From: Candidatus Methylomirabilota bacterium
Lineage (GTDB): Bacteria > Methylomirabilota > Methylomirabilia > Methylomirabilales > 2-02-FULL-66-22
Assembly (NCBI GenBank): GCA_016209725.1
Contig: JACQVO010000160.1
Location: 1 to 5,446, forward strand
Reading direction: 5' to 3'
DNA length: 5,446 nucleotides
In this document: piece by piece, positions 1 to 5,446 of the stretch
Layout of the letters: each line of letters starts with the position of its first letter
Position numbering within the stretch: position 1 is the stretch's first letter
Program-made: the position numbers and the translations under genes
The notes under the pieces: generated by a model
Databases searched by the model: none
What the model was told of the DNA's origin: nothing
Seen by the model: the letters and a program-made list of their open reading frames with translations, nothing else

Positions 1-9
1 GAAAGTCCC

Positions 10-38
10 TTGACACCGGGCAGCCTCCCTGAAATGCT
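10..38 (+). promoter_or_regulatory. Possible weak sigma-70-like promoter ahead of the reductase gene
   Basis: TTGACA at 10-15 matches the -35 consensus exactly. After a 17-base spacer, AATGCT (33-38) sits where a -10 box would be, but it matches TATAAT at only three of six positions. A perfect -35 hexamer can arise by chance, and the -10 is poor. The leader may instead hold the end of an upstream gene: one frame reads through from base 1 to a TGA at 30-32, and another stays open to a TGA at 118-120. The call is speculative. Confidence 0.18.
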
Positions 39-80
39 GATGAATACGGGCCGGTCAGGCTCCGGAGAGGGGGTGACGTC

Positions 81-833
81 ATGGAGAGGCTTCTGTTCAA
101 GGATCGGGTCGCTTTGGTGACGGGGGGAACCAAGGGCATTGGCAAGGCCATCTGCCTGCATCTGGCGTTGCACGGGTGCCGGGTCGCCTGCGGGTATGGC
201 CGCGACCAGAAGGCTGCCGAAGCCTACGAGCAGGAGTTTCTCCAAAAGGGCTACCAGGGAAAGGTATACCAGTGCGACGTGACGGAGCCCGACCAGATCG
301 TCGCCATGGTAGGGCAGATGGTGCGGGATTTCGGGAGGATCGACATCCTGGTGAACAACGCCGGCATCACCAGCGATAAGACCGTCCTGAAGATGGAGGC
401 CGGGGACTGGCAGAAGGTCCTCCGGACCAACCTGTCCAGTTGCTTCTACCTCTCCAAAGCGGTCCTGCCCCACATGCTCAAAGCGAAGTTTGGGCGGATC
501 ATCAACATCAGCTCGGTCATCGGCCTCTCCGGCAACATCGGCCAGGCGAACTACGCCTCCGCCAAGGCGGGGCTGTTCGGGTTCACCAAGACCCTGGCCC
601 TAGAAACGGCCCGGAAGGGCATCACCGTCAACGCAGTCGCCCCCGGCTTCGTGCGCACGGAGATGACGGAGAAGATCTCGCCCGAGATCATCGAGAGGAT
701 CCTCGACCAGATCCCCATGCGCCGCTTCGCCGAGCCCCACGAGATCTCCCGGGTCGTGGTGTTCCTGGCGCAGGAGGAATCGTCCTACATCACCGGCCAG
801 ATCTACGGAATCAACGGAGGGCTATACATGTGA
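81..833 (+). CDS. fabG: FabG/PhaB-type short-chain dehydrogenase/reductase (3-oxoacyl-ACP or acetoacetyl-CoA reductase)
   Basis: A complete 250-residue classical SDR, the usual length for FabG and PhaB. Visible in the translation are the nucleotide-binding TGGTKGIG (residues 14-21), NNAG (92-95), and a full catalytic tetrad N117, S145, Y158 and K162 (YASAK). PG (188-189) follows, then a C-terminal NGGLYM like the NGGMYM end of E. coli FabG. Such enzymes reduce a 3-oxoacyl thioester to the 3-hydroxyacyl form in the cytoplasm. R41 after the second strand suggests NADPH, by inference. The ATG at 81 is supported by a purine-rich GGAGAGGGGG (64-73) just upstream. The stop overlaps the start of the next gene, so the two are coupled. 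Sequence alone does not separate an ACP-linked fatty acid role from an acetoacetyl-CoA/polyhydroxyalkanoate role or a special pathway role. No PHA synthase or other fab gene is in view. The SDR call is very safe; the exact substrate is not. Confidence 0.93.
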   Translation: MERLLFKDRVALVTGGTKGIGKAICLHLALHGCRVACGYGRDQKAAEAYEQEFLQKGYQGKVYQCDVTEPDQIVAMVGQMVRDFGRIDILVNNAGITSDKTVLKMEAGDWQKVLRTNLSSCFYLSKAVLPHMLKAKFGRIINISSVIGLSGNIGQANYASAKAGLFGFTKTLALETARKGITVNAVAPGFVRTEMTEKISPEIIERILDQIPMRRFAEPHEISRVVVFLAQEESSYITGQIYGINGGLYM

Positions 834-835
834 TG
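816..835 (+). promoter_or_regulatory. Shine-Dalgarno and ambiguous overlapping start of the 585-residue protein
   Basis: GGAGGG at 816-821 lies inside the Asn-Gly-Gly codons at the end of the reductase gene. Two in-frame starts follow: GTG at 830 (8-base spacing, giving a 4-base GTGA overlap with the reductase stop) and ATG at 833 (11-base spacing, giving a 1-base TGATG overlap). The spacing favours GTG; codon preference favours ATG. Either way, translation is likely coupled by termination and reinitiation. The protein differs by a single residue. Confidence 0.5.
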
Positions 836-2590
836 GACCCGACAGCGAACCAGTCCGGGAGCCCGCGCGACCCGCTGGAGCTCCTGAACTCCGTCAAGAA
901 TCGGTTCACCCCCGCGGATCGCGAGGCGAAGATCGAGAGCCTCCGATCCCTTCGGGGCCGGGAGATCCGCGACGTCCCCTCACTGATCCGGCTCCATGAG
1001 AGCCTCTGCTTCCTGCGGGCCTATCCGGACGCCCCGGATGTCCTCCGGCTGGTCGAGGAGGCCCTCGGGGGATTTGCCGCCCGCGTGGATCTCCTCAAGT
1101 CGAGCGGCCGCCCCTCGGAGCTCAAGAAGCTGCGGGACACCGGGATTGTCCATACGACCGTATACTATCCCTTCCCCCACGTGATCGCAAAATGGCTGGT
1201 CGCACACTTTCCCGGAGATGTGGAGTTGGATTGGGAAGACGATGCGGGGATAGATCGGATCCGCGCCATGCTGCCCTTCGCCGTGGCCTATGCCGAAAAC
1301 GACGCCTTGGACGACGAGGGGATCTCCTGGCGCGACTGGGTGACGGCGGCGAAGGGAAAGCGGGAGGTCAGCGATCTCCTGTGGCTGCTGGAGAGGCTCG
1401 ACCGTGCGACACTGCCTCCGGAGGTTCTCCGCACCATGTACGACGGCGCGGAACTGCTCCTCGGGTGGGAGCTGCGGGATCCGGCCGCCTCTCGAACCCT
1501 GGCGAAATTTCCCACGGGCCGGATCTTCTACCACAGGGGTCCGCTGCTCCGGGGCCAGATGGATTTCTGGGGAGCGGTCCAGAAGCCTCTCCCGGCGCTG
1601 AGGCCGGATCCACCTCAGACGGCCGAGGCGCTGATCCATCTCTTCCGGGCGGCCCTCTCAGCCAGAAGCCGTGAGCTGCATCCGCTCCTGCATGCCAACC
1701 CGCAGGATGTGCTCGTGGCGGACGTGGGGAGGGGGCTCCGGATCGTCCTCGTCGGCGTCCTCCCCGAGTTTCGACTTCCCCTGGAGGGGTACTATTGCTT
1801 CCTGGTGCTCAAGAACGGCGTGCCCGTCAGCTACGGCGGCGGCGGGCCCCTACTCGACCGCCTGGAGATCGCCGGCAACATCTTCGAGTCGTTCCGCCAG
1901 GGGGAGTCGGTCTACATCTTCAGCCAGGTCTTCCGCGTGTTCCATCATCTGTGCGGCTCCCAGGTCTTCCTGGTGCCGCGGTACCAGGTGGGCTACGAGA
2001 ACGAGGAGGCCCTTCAGTCGGGGGCCTTCTGGTTCTATCACAAGCTGGGCTTCCGCCCCGAGGATCCCGACGTCCTCAAGCTCTCGGAAGAGGAGCAAGA
2101 CAAGATCAAGGCCGATCCCACGTACCGATCCTCCCGGGCGACCCTGGAGCGGCTGGCCCAGAGCGATCTGTCCTTCGGCCTGGCGCCCGGGGGCCGGCTG
2201 GCCGGCCAAGTCCTCCAGCCGGGGAGACTCGGCCTCCTCGTCACACAGCGCATGGAGCAGCGGTTCAGCGGAGACCGCTCGACCGCCACCCGGACGCTAA
2301 CCCGCAACGTCGTCCGCATCCTGGGCATCCCCGGTTGGGAGGGATGGCCCACGGCAGAGCGCTCGGCTCTGGAGCGCCTGGCCCCCCTCCTCGTCTTGAT
2401 ACCCGATCTCAACCGCTGGAGGGCGGCCGAGAAGCGCGCGCTCCTCCGGATCATCCAGGCCAAGGGAGGGCGGAGGGAATCCGAGTACATCCGCCTGCTG
2501 CGGGAGCACCCCCGCCTCGGCCGCTCCCTCTGCGATTTGGCTGCCACGGCCTCCTTGGCAGCTTCCCCATCCCCAACAACATCTGGTTAG
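833..2590 (+). CDS. Uncharacterised 585-residue protein with a possible degenerate GNAT-like domain
   Basis: I do not recognise a named family. From the ATG at 833 the protein has 585 residues; an in-frame GTG at 830 would add one. The frame also runs open far upstream, but there it is only a shadow of the reductase gene. There is no signal peptide or clear membrane segment, so it is probably cytoplasmic. Residues 1-280 look mostly helical and rich in Leu, Arg, Asp and Glu, with aromatic patches such as TTVYYPFPHVIAKW (108-121). Residues about 302-410 look like alternating strands and helices: LRIVLVGVL, YYCFLVLKNGVPVSYGGGG, YIFSQVFRVFHHLCGSQVFLV, then SGAFWFYHKLGFRP (396-409). The last resembles the FYxKLGF end of GNAT acyltransferases, but the acetyl-CoA-binding R/Q-x-x-G-x-G/A motif is not evident. 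The helical C-terminal part ends in a Ser/Thr/Ala/Pro-rich tail (571-585). Coupling to a thioester ketoreductase would fit an acyl-transfer role, which is inference only. Gene reality is well supported by length, overlap and protein-like composition; function is unknown. Confidence 0.85.
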   Translation: MDPTANQSGSPRDPLELLNSVKNRFTPADREAKIESLRSLRGREIRDVPSLIRLHESLCFLRAYPDAPDVLRLVEEALGGFAARVDLLKSSGRPSELKKLRDTGIVHTTVYYPFPHVIAKWLVAHFPGDVELDWEDDAGIDRIRAMLPFAVAYAENDALDDEGISWRDWVTAAKGKREVSDLLWLLERLDRATLPPEVLRTMYDGAELLLGWELRDPAASRTLAKFPTGRIFYHRGPLLRGQMDFWGAVQKPLPALRPDPPQTAEALIHLFRAALSARSRELHPLLHANPQDVLVADVGRGLRIVLVGVLPEFRLPLEGYYCFLVLKNGVPVSYGGGGPLLDRLEIAGNIFESFRQGESVYIFSQVFRVFHHLCGSQVFLVPRYQVGYENEEALQSGAFWFYHKLGFRPEDPDVLKLSEEEQDKIKADPTYRSSRATLERLAQSDLSFGLAPGGRLAGQVLQPGRLGLLVTQRMEQRFSGDRSTATRTLTRNVVRILGIPGWEGWPTAERSALERLAPLLVLIPDLNRWRAAEKRALLRIIQAKGGRRESEYIRLLREHPRLGRSLCDLAATASLAASPSPTTSG

Positions 2591-2635
2591 GCCGCGAACT
2601 CAGCACGCAGGGCACCGTCCTGCCGCAAGGTCTCC

Positions 2636-2693
2636 GGAGATCCCTTCCGGCCCGGACCGGGCGGTTCACGGGAAATTCCCCATCAGGATCTCC
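2636..2693. repeat. Nested inverted repeats in the convergent gap (possible transcription end structure)
   Basis: An outer 8-bp inverted repeat pairs GGAGATCC (2636-2643) with GGATCTCC (2686-2693). The 42-base interior holds two more palindromes: GCCCGGACCGGGC (2650-2662) and GGGAAATTCCC (2670-2680). On the plus strand only TTT follows the outer arm (2694-2696), so this is not a classical intrinsic terminator. It starts 46 bases after the plus-strand gene and lies past the 3' end of the minus-strand operon. It could therefore help end or stabilise transcripts from both sides. In GC-rich DNA, short inverted repeats also arise by chance. Confidence 0.4.
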
Positions 2694-2730
2694 TTTGCTG
2701 CCGCCGTTCCTCGCCCGAGAGCCGCGTCCT

Positions 2731-2776
2731 CACTCGGAAATTCCTCGCGCCCGACCCGCTCCTGACGCGCCGAGTG
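2731..2776. repeat. Seven-bp inverted repeat downstream of phnW
   Basis: CACTCGG (2731-2737) is the reverse complement of CCGAGTG (2770-2776), with a 32-base loop. It lies 4 bases past the phnW stop on the minus strand and could form a stem at the end of that operon's transcript. The long loop and the lack of a U-tract make an intrinsic terminator unlikely. A second GGAAATTCC palindrome (2736-2744) overlaps its left arm. Confidence 0.22.
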
Positions 2777-2779
2777 CGG

Positions 2780-3865
2780 CTAAGCACCTGAGACGATTCC
2801 CTTCACCGCATCCAGAAACCGCTCCATATCTTCCCGGGCTATGGCCCCCATGGTGGAGACGCGGAAGACGCGGCGAGCCAGCCCGCCCTGCCCGGCGTAA
2901 ATCACAAAGCCCCGCTCCTTGAGCCGATCATGCAAGGTCTCATACTCCATCCCATCCGGCAGGTGATACGCGTTGAGCACCACCGAGGAGGCGCCCTCGG
3001 GGAGGAGTGGACGGATGCCCAAGCCTATCAACCCCCGCCGCACCAAAGACGCAAGCGCGGCATAGCAGCGATGGCGAGCCATCCAGCCGCCCTCATCCTG
3101 AAATTCTCGCAGGGCCTCCTCCAGGGCATAGAAGGCCGGCACCGCCTGGGTGAAAGGCGTGCCGCCACGGTCCTGCTCTTTGCAGTACGCAGCCAGGTCC
3201 AGGTAGAGGGTGCGCGGGCAGCCGACGTCCAGGAGTTGCCGACGCACGATCACGAACGAGGCTCCCGGCACACCGTGCAGGCACTTATTGGCCGTGGCCG
3301 CACAGGCACCGAGTCCCCAGCCTTCGAAATCCAACGCCTCGCCGCCAAAGCTGCTCACCGCATCCACGAGGAGCTGAACGCCGTAAGGCCGGCAGCGTGC
3401 GGCCAGGGCGGCCAGATCGTTGAGCCGCCCCGTGGTGGTTTCGTGCTGGACCACGGCAAGATGGGTGATGTCGCGATGCTCTTCCAGCAGCCGTTCAAGC
3501 CCTGCAAGGTCGAGGCCCTCGCCCCATTCGTGGTGGTGCGCCACGCGTGGGATCCCGTGGATGGCAGCGATCCGCGAAAGCCGTTCCCCATAGACTCCGT
3601 TCTCCAGGACCAGCAGCTTGCCCCCCTCCGGCACCAGGCTGCTCAGCATGGCCTCCAGGGCCGCCGTGCCGGAACCGGTGAGCAGCACCGCAGCCCAGGG
3701 TCCCGGGTCGAGGCCATAGACCTCGAGGAGCTTGGCGCGGATGCGGGCCTGCAGCTCGGCAAATTCGGCCTCCCGGTGGCAAAGGTCAGGGCGAAGAAGC
3801 GCTTTGCGCACGCGCTCGCTCAGAGTCACCGGGCCGGGGTTCAGGAGGATAAGACGGTTCGTCAT
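2780..3865 (-). CDS. phnW: 2-aminoethylphosphonate:pyruvate transaminase
   Basis: A 361-residue class V (fold type I) PLP aminotransferase, full length for PhnW. The N-terminus has the family signature LNPGPVTLSERVR (8-20), followed by CHREAEF (29-35). GSGTAALEAM (64-73) should bind the cofactor phosphate. D168 in VDAVSSFGGE should contact the PLP ring nitrogen, and K194 in TANKCLHGVPG is the Schiff-base lysine. R335 in FRVSTMG is the likely substrate carboxylate/phosphonate arginine. From memory, Asp168 and Lys194 have the same numbering in the Salmonella enzyme. The enzyme interconverts AEP plus pyruvate with phosphonoacetaldehyde plus alanine. In phosphonate catabolism it partners with the hydrolase PhnX; here it follows the decarboxylase that makes phosphonoacetaldehyde, so it should run in the AEP-forming direction. 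The ATG overlaps the aepY stop by four bases (ATGA). The preceding Shine-Dalgarno is weak, which suggests dependence on coupled translation. It is the last gene of the operon. Confidence 0.94.
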   Translation of the reverse strand: MTNRLILLNPGPVTLSERVRKALLRPDLCHREAEFAELQARIRAKLLEVYGLDPGPWAAVLLTGSGTAALEAMLSSLVPEGGKLLVLENGVYGERLSRIAAIHGIPRVAHHHEWGEGLDLAGLERLLEEHRDITHLAVVQHETTTGRLNDLAALAARCRPYGVQLLVDAVSSFGGEALDFEGWGLGACAATANKCLHGVPGASFVIVRRQLLDVGCPRTLYLDLAAYCKEQDRGGTPFTQAVPAFYALEEALREFQDEGGWMARHRCYAALASLVRRGLIGLGIRPLLPEGASSVVLNAYHLPDGMEYETLHDRLKERGFVIYAGQGGLARRVFRVSTMGAIAREDMERFLDAVKGIVSGA

Positions 3866-5013
3866 GCGCCTGATCCGATATGCGCCATCAGACGTCGCAA
3901 GACCTCCTCCGGCGAGAGATTGGGCCGGGGGAGGTGCTCCGGCGTCCCCGGCCGGATCTTGAGGTGCCCAAACTTCGGTCCGGGGGAGTCCTCTGCAAAC
4001 AGGGCGTCCAGCAGGCCGAGGTCATCGCCCTCCATGACCATCGGGTATCCACAGGCTTCCGCAATGCCGGCAAAGGAGAGCCAGCGAGAAACAGTCGCCT
4101 GGGCCCCGGTGGAGTCGTGCACCTCGTTATCGAAGACGAGGTGGATGAGGTTCGAGGGGGCATAGGCGCCAATCGTGGCCAGATTTCCCATCCGCATGAG
4201 GCAGGCCCCGTCCCCGTCGAGCACCACGATCCTCAAGTCCGGCCGGGCCAGGGCCAGCCCCAGCCCGAAGGACGAGGCGCAGCCCATGGAGCCCACCAGG
4301 TACAGGTGATTGGCCCGATCGCTCAGGGCGAAGAGTTCGCGCCCCAGGTGGCCGGTGGTGGCGACGAGCACCATGCCCTTTTCCGGGGTAAGCGCCACGA
4401 CGCGCTTCAGGGCCTCCATCCGCGATGGACAGCTTGCGTCGCGAAAGAACGTTCGACGGGAAGCCACGAGGCGCGCCCGTCCCTCCAGGATGCCCTTCCT
4501 CAGCGGGCAGGGGGCCAGCGTGTCCTTCCGCATGAGGAGGGCGTAGGGGCGGCGCTTCCGGGCGAGATGTGCCTCGGCGCGCGCCAGCACCGGTTCAAGC
4601 TCGCGGGGATCCCTCGGGAAGACCTCCCAGGGCAGTTCCATGGTCTCGAAAAGCCGGGGCGTGATCCGCCCCATGAGTTGGTGCTGGGGTTCGTCCGTGA
4701 CCCCGGGCTCGCCGCGCCAGGTGCAGATGACGAGGAGCGGAATGTGGAAGACGTAGGTGAGCGAGGTGAGAGGATTCACCGCGTTGCCCAGCCCCGAATT
4801 CTGCATCATGACGCAGGCCCGCCGTCCCCCCACGGCGGCCCCGGCGGCGGTGGCCAGGGCGTCGCCCTCGTTGGCGGAGGCGATGTAAGTGAGCCTCTCG
4901 TCATTATTGATGAGGTGGTTGATCAGAGGGGTGAGAAAGGAGCAGGGGACACCCGCATACCATTCGAGGCCGCGGCGGCGGGCTGCTTCCACCAGCTCCC
5001 AGGGTTCAATCAT
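3862..5013 (-). CDS. aepY: Phosphonopyruvate decarboxylase (ThDP-dependent)
   Basis: A 383-residue single-chain ThDP enzyme, normal length for Ppd/AepY/Fom2. The N-terminal pyrimidine-binding domain has NEGDALATAAGAA (48-60), with E49 as the cofactor-activating glutamate. It also has QNSGLGNAVNPLTSL (71-85) and TWRGEPGVTDEPQHQLMG (98-115), both typical of the family. The C-terminal diphosphate domain has GSMGCASSFGLGLA (241-254) and the ThDP motif GDG (267-269), ending at N296 (GDG-x26-N). It decarboxylates 3-phosphonopyruvate to phosphonoacetaldehyde, the irreversible pull that makes PEP mutase productive. The start is the ATG at 5013: the open frame continues upstream, but that stretch covers the neighbour's end and reads as a shadow. 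CGGGGGA (5029-5023) lies 9 bases before the ATG. It begins 26 bases after the nucleotidyltransferase stop and overlaps phnW by four bases. Sulfopyruvate decarboxylase is a relative, but the phnW neighbour favours phosphonopyruvate. Confidence 0.94.
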   Translation of the reverse strand: MIEPWELVEAARRRGLEWYAGVPCSFLTPLINHLINNDERLTYIASANEGDALATAAGAAVGGRRACVMMQNSGLGNAVNPLTSLTYVFHIPLLVICTWRGEPGVTDEPQHQLMGRITPRLFETMELPWEVFPRDPRELEPVLARAEAHLARKRRPYALLMRKDTLAPCPLRKGILEGRARLVASRRTFFRDASCPSRMEALKRVVALTPEKGMVLVATTGHLGRELFALSDRANHLYLVGSMGCASSFGLGLALARPDLRIVVLDGDGACLMRMGNLATIGAYAPSNLIHLVFDNEVHDSTGAQATVSRWLSFAGIAEACGYPMVMEGDDLGLLDALFAEDSPGPKFGHLKIRPGTPEHLPRPNLSPEEVLRRLMAHIGSGA

Positions 5014-5039
5014 GTTCTGCTGTCCCCCGCCAGGCCAAG

Positions 5040-5446
5040 CTAGCCTGCGCCCTGGGCAAAGTGCCCCGCCCGGTCCACGTCCTCCAAGGCGTTCACATCC
5101 AACCAGTGCCCATGGATATACAGTACTCGAATGCGCCTGCCCCGGGCGATGAGATGATTGAGGAGGTCGGGCACGCCCAAACGGGGGAAGTCCGCCCGGG
5201 GCTTCAGCTCCCCCAGGGCCTCGGAAAGCCACTGCCGCCCCTCCCCCCGCACACGGAGCAGTCCGATCCAGCGCCCGTGCGGCCGAGCGGAGCTGGCCTC
5301 CCCCCACGAGAAAACGCGCAGGAGATGCACGTCCCGCCCGAACAGGGATCGGTCATCGGCGGCAGTGCAGTGGACGTAGTCCGGATTGCCGCTGACAGGG
5401 CCGCCGGGAGGGGCGGAATCCACCACCGCCACCAGCTCCCCGGGGC
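5040..5446 (-). CDS. Nucleotidyltransferase domain, C-terminal part (phosphonate-type; possibly fused to PEP mutase), cut by the window edge
   Basis: The last 134 codons of a gene whose start lies beyond the right edge; the frame is open to base 5446, so the internal GTG at 5432 is not a start. Residues are counted from the edge. VAVVDS (5-10) looks like the central strand of a sugar-nucleotide-type NTP transferase. GRWIGLLRVRGEG (57-69) matches the 'x-x-IG-hydrophobic' strand of cytidylyltransferases. DFPRLGVPDLLNHLIARG (85-102) and YIHGHWLDVNALEDVDRA (109-126) resemble the end of MobA/LicC-type transferases from phosphonate clusters; D116 is a plausible second metal ligand. Such enzymes add a nucleotide, usually CMP, to a phosphonate before transfer to a lipid or glycan. 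In several phosphonate loci this domain is fused to PEP mutase. No mutase motif is in the visible part, so the fusion is only a prediction. The TAG stop is 26 bases before aepY, consistent with one operon. Confidence 0.72.
   Translation of the reverse strand, partial: PGELVAVVDSAPPGGPVSGNPDYVHCTAADDRSLFGRDVHLLRVFSWGEASSARPHGRWIGLLRVRGEGRQWLSEALGELKPRADFPRLGVPDLLNHLIARGRRIRVLYIHGHWLDVNALEDVDRAGHFAQGAG

Noticed and set aside
440..832. N-terminal extension of the 585-residue protein back to base 440
   Set aside because: This stretch is the +1 shadow of the reductase gene, with His/Arg/Pro-rich nonsense sequence. The start at the reductase stop is far more plausible.
2650..2662. GCCCGGACCGGGC as an intrinsic terminator
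   Set aside because: A perfect palindrome with a one-base centre leaves only about four usable base pairs around a five-base loop. No T-tract follows on either strand.
1795..2922. Alternative plus-strand frame inside the 585-residue gene, running across the gap
   Set aside because: The translation is Pro/Arg/Gly-rich and disorder-like. It overlaps the better-supported frame and runs into phnW on the opposite strand. The better frame has a Shine-Dalgarno site and a coupled start.
2930..4165. Long plus-strand open frame opposite phnW and the end of aepY
   Set aside because: It is antisense to two genes with intact family motifs. Its translation is rich in Arg, Gly, Gln and His with no recognisable domain, as expected of a GC-rich antisense shadow.
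3862..5013. Sulfopyruvate decarboxylase or acetolactate synthase identity for the ThDP enzyme
   Set aside because: It is a single chain of 383 residues, shorter than acetolactate synthase. It is fused across both ThDP domains, unlike two-subunit ComDE, and is coupled to phnW.
3880..5043. Long plus-strand open frame opposite aepY
   Set aside because: It mirrors the aepY coding frame exactly in extent. It has low-complexity Gly/His/Pro/Arg composition and no independent start context or domain.
5014..5307. N-terminal extension of aepY to base 5307
   Set aside because: It overlaps the nucleotidyltransferase end in another frame and does not resemble a ThDP enzyme N-terminus. The ATG at 5013 begins directly with the family-like MIEPWELVEAARRRG and has a Shine-Dalgarno site.

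Overview
The window is GC-rich, densely coding bacterial DNA. It holds two gene groups that converge on a gap of about 190 bp. The family content (FabG-type reductase, phosphonate biosynthesis genes) and the tight gene overlaps indicate a bacterium, but nothing here fixes the phylum. No rRNA, tRNA, CRISPR array, transposase or phage gene was seen.

Left half, plus strand (1-2590): about 80 bp of leader, then a complete short-chain dehydrogenase/reductase of the FabG/PhaB type (81-833). It overlaps a 585-residue protein of unknown function (833-2590). The two reading frames share one to four bases, depending on the true start, so they are almost certainly co-translated. The large protein has a mainly helical N-terminal half. 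Its segment at about residues 302-410 ends in a motif resembling the end of a GNAT acyltransferase fold. This pair is the least explained part of the window.

Middle (2591-2779): a gap between convergent genes with no convincing gene. It holds several inverted repeats, including a nested set at 2636-2693, and two copies of the palindrome GGAAATTCC. It probably acts as a two-way transcription end region, but no classical U-tract terminator is visible.

Right half, minus strand (5446 down to 2780): three genes reading leftwards. These are the C-terminal part of a nucleotidyltransferase that runs off the right edge, a complete phosphonopyruvate decarboxylase (aepY/ppd), and a complete 2-aminoethylphosphonate:pyruvate transaminase (phnW). 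The last two overlap by four bases. Together they give the late steps of 2-aminoethylphosphonate (AEP) synthesis: phosphonopyruvate to phosphonoacetaldehyde to AEP. The nucleotidyltransferase would then activate AEP, probably as a CDP derivative, for attachment to a lipid or glycan. The committing enzyme, PEP mutase, is not in the window. It should lie just beyond the right edge, either as a separate gene or as the N-terminal domain of the truncated protein.

I see no sequence evidence that the left pair and the phosphonate operon work together; they face each other and share only the gap. The phosphonate half is a known pathway, and the novelty potential lies in the 585-residue protein.
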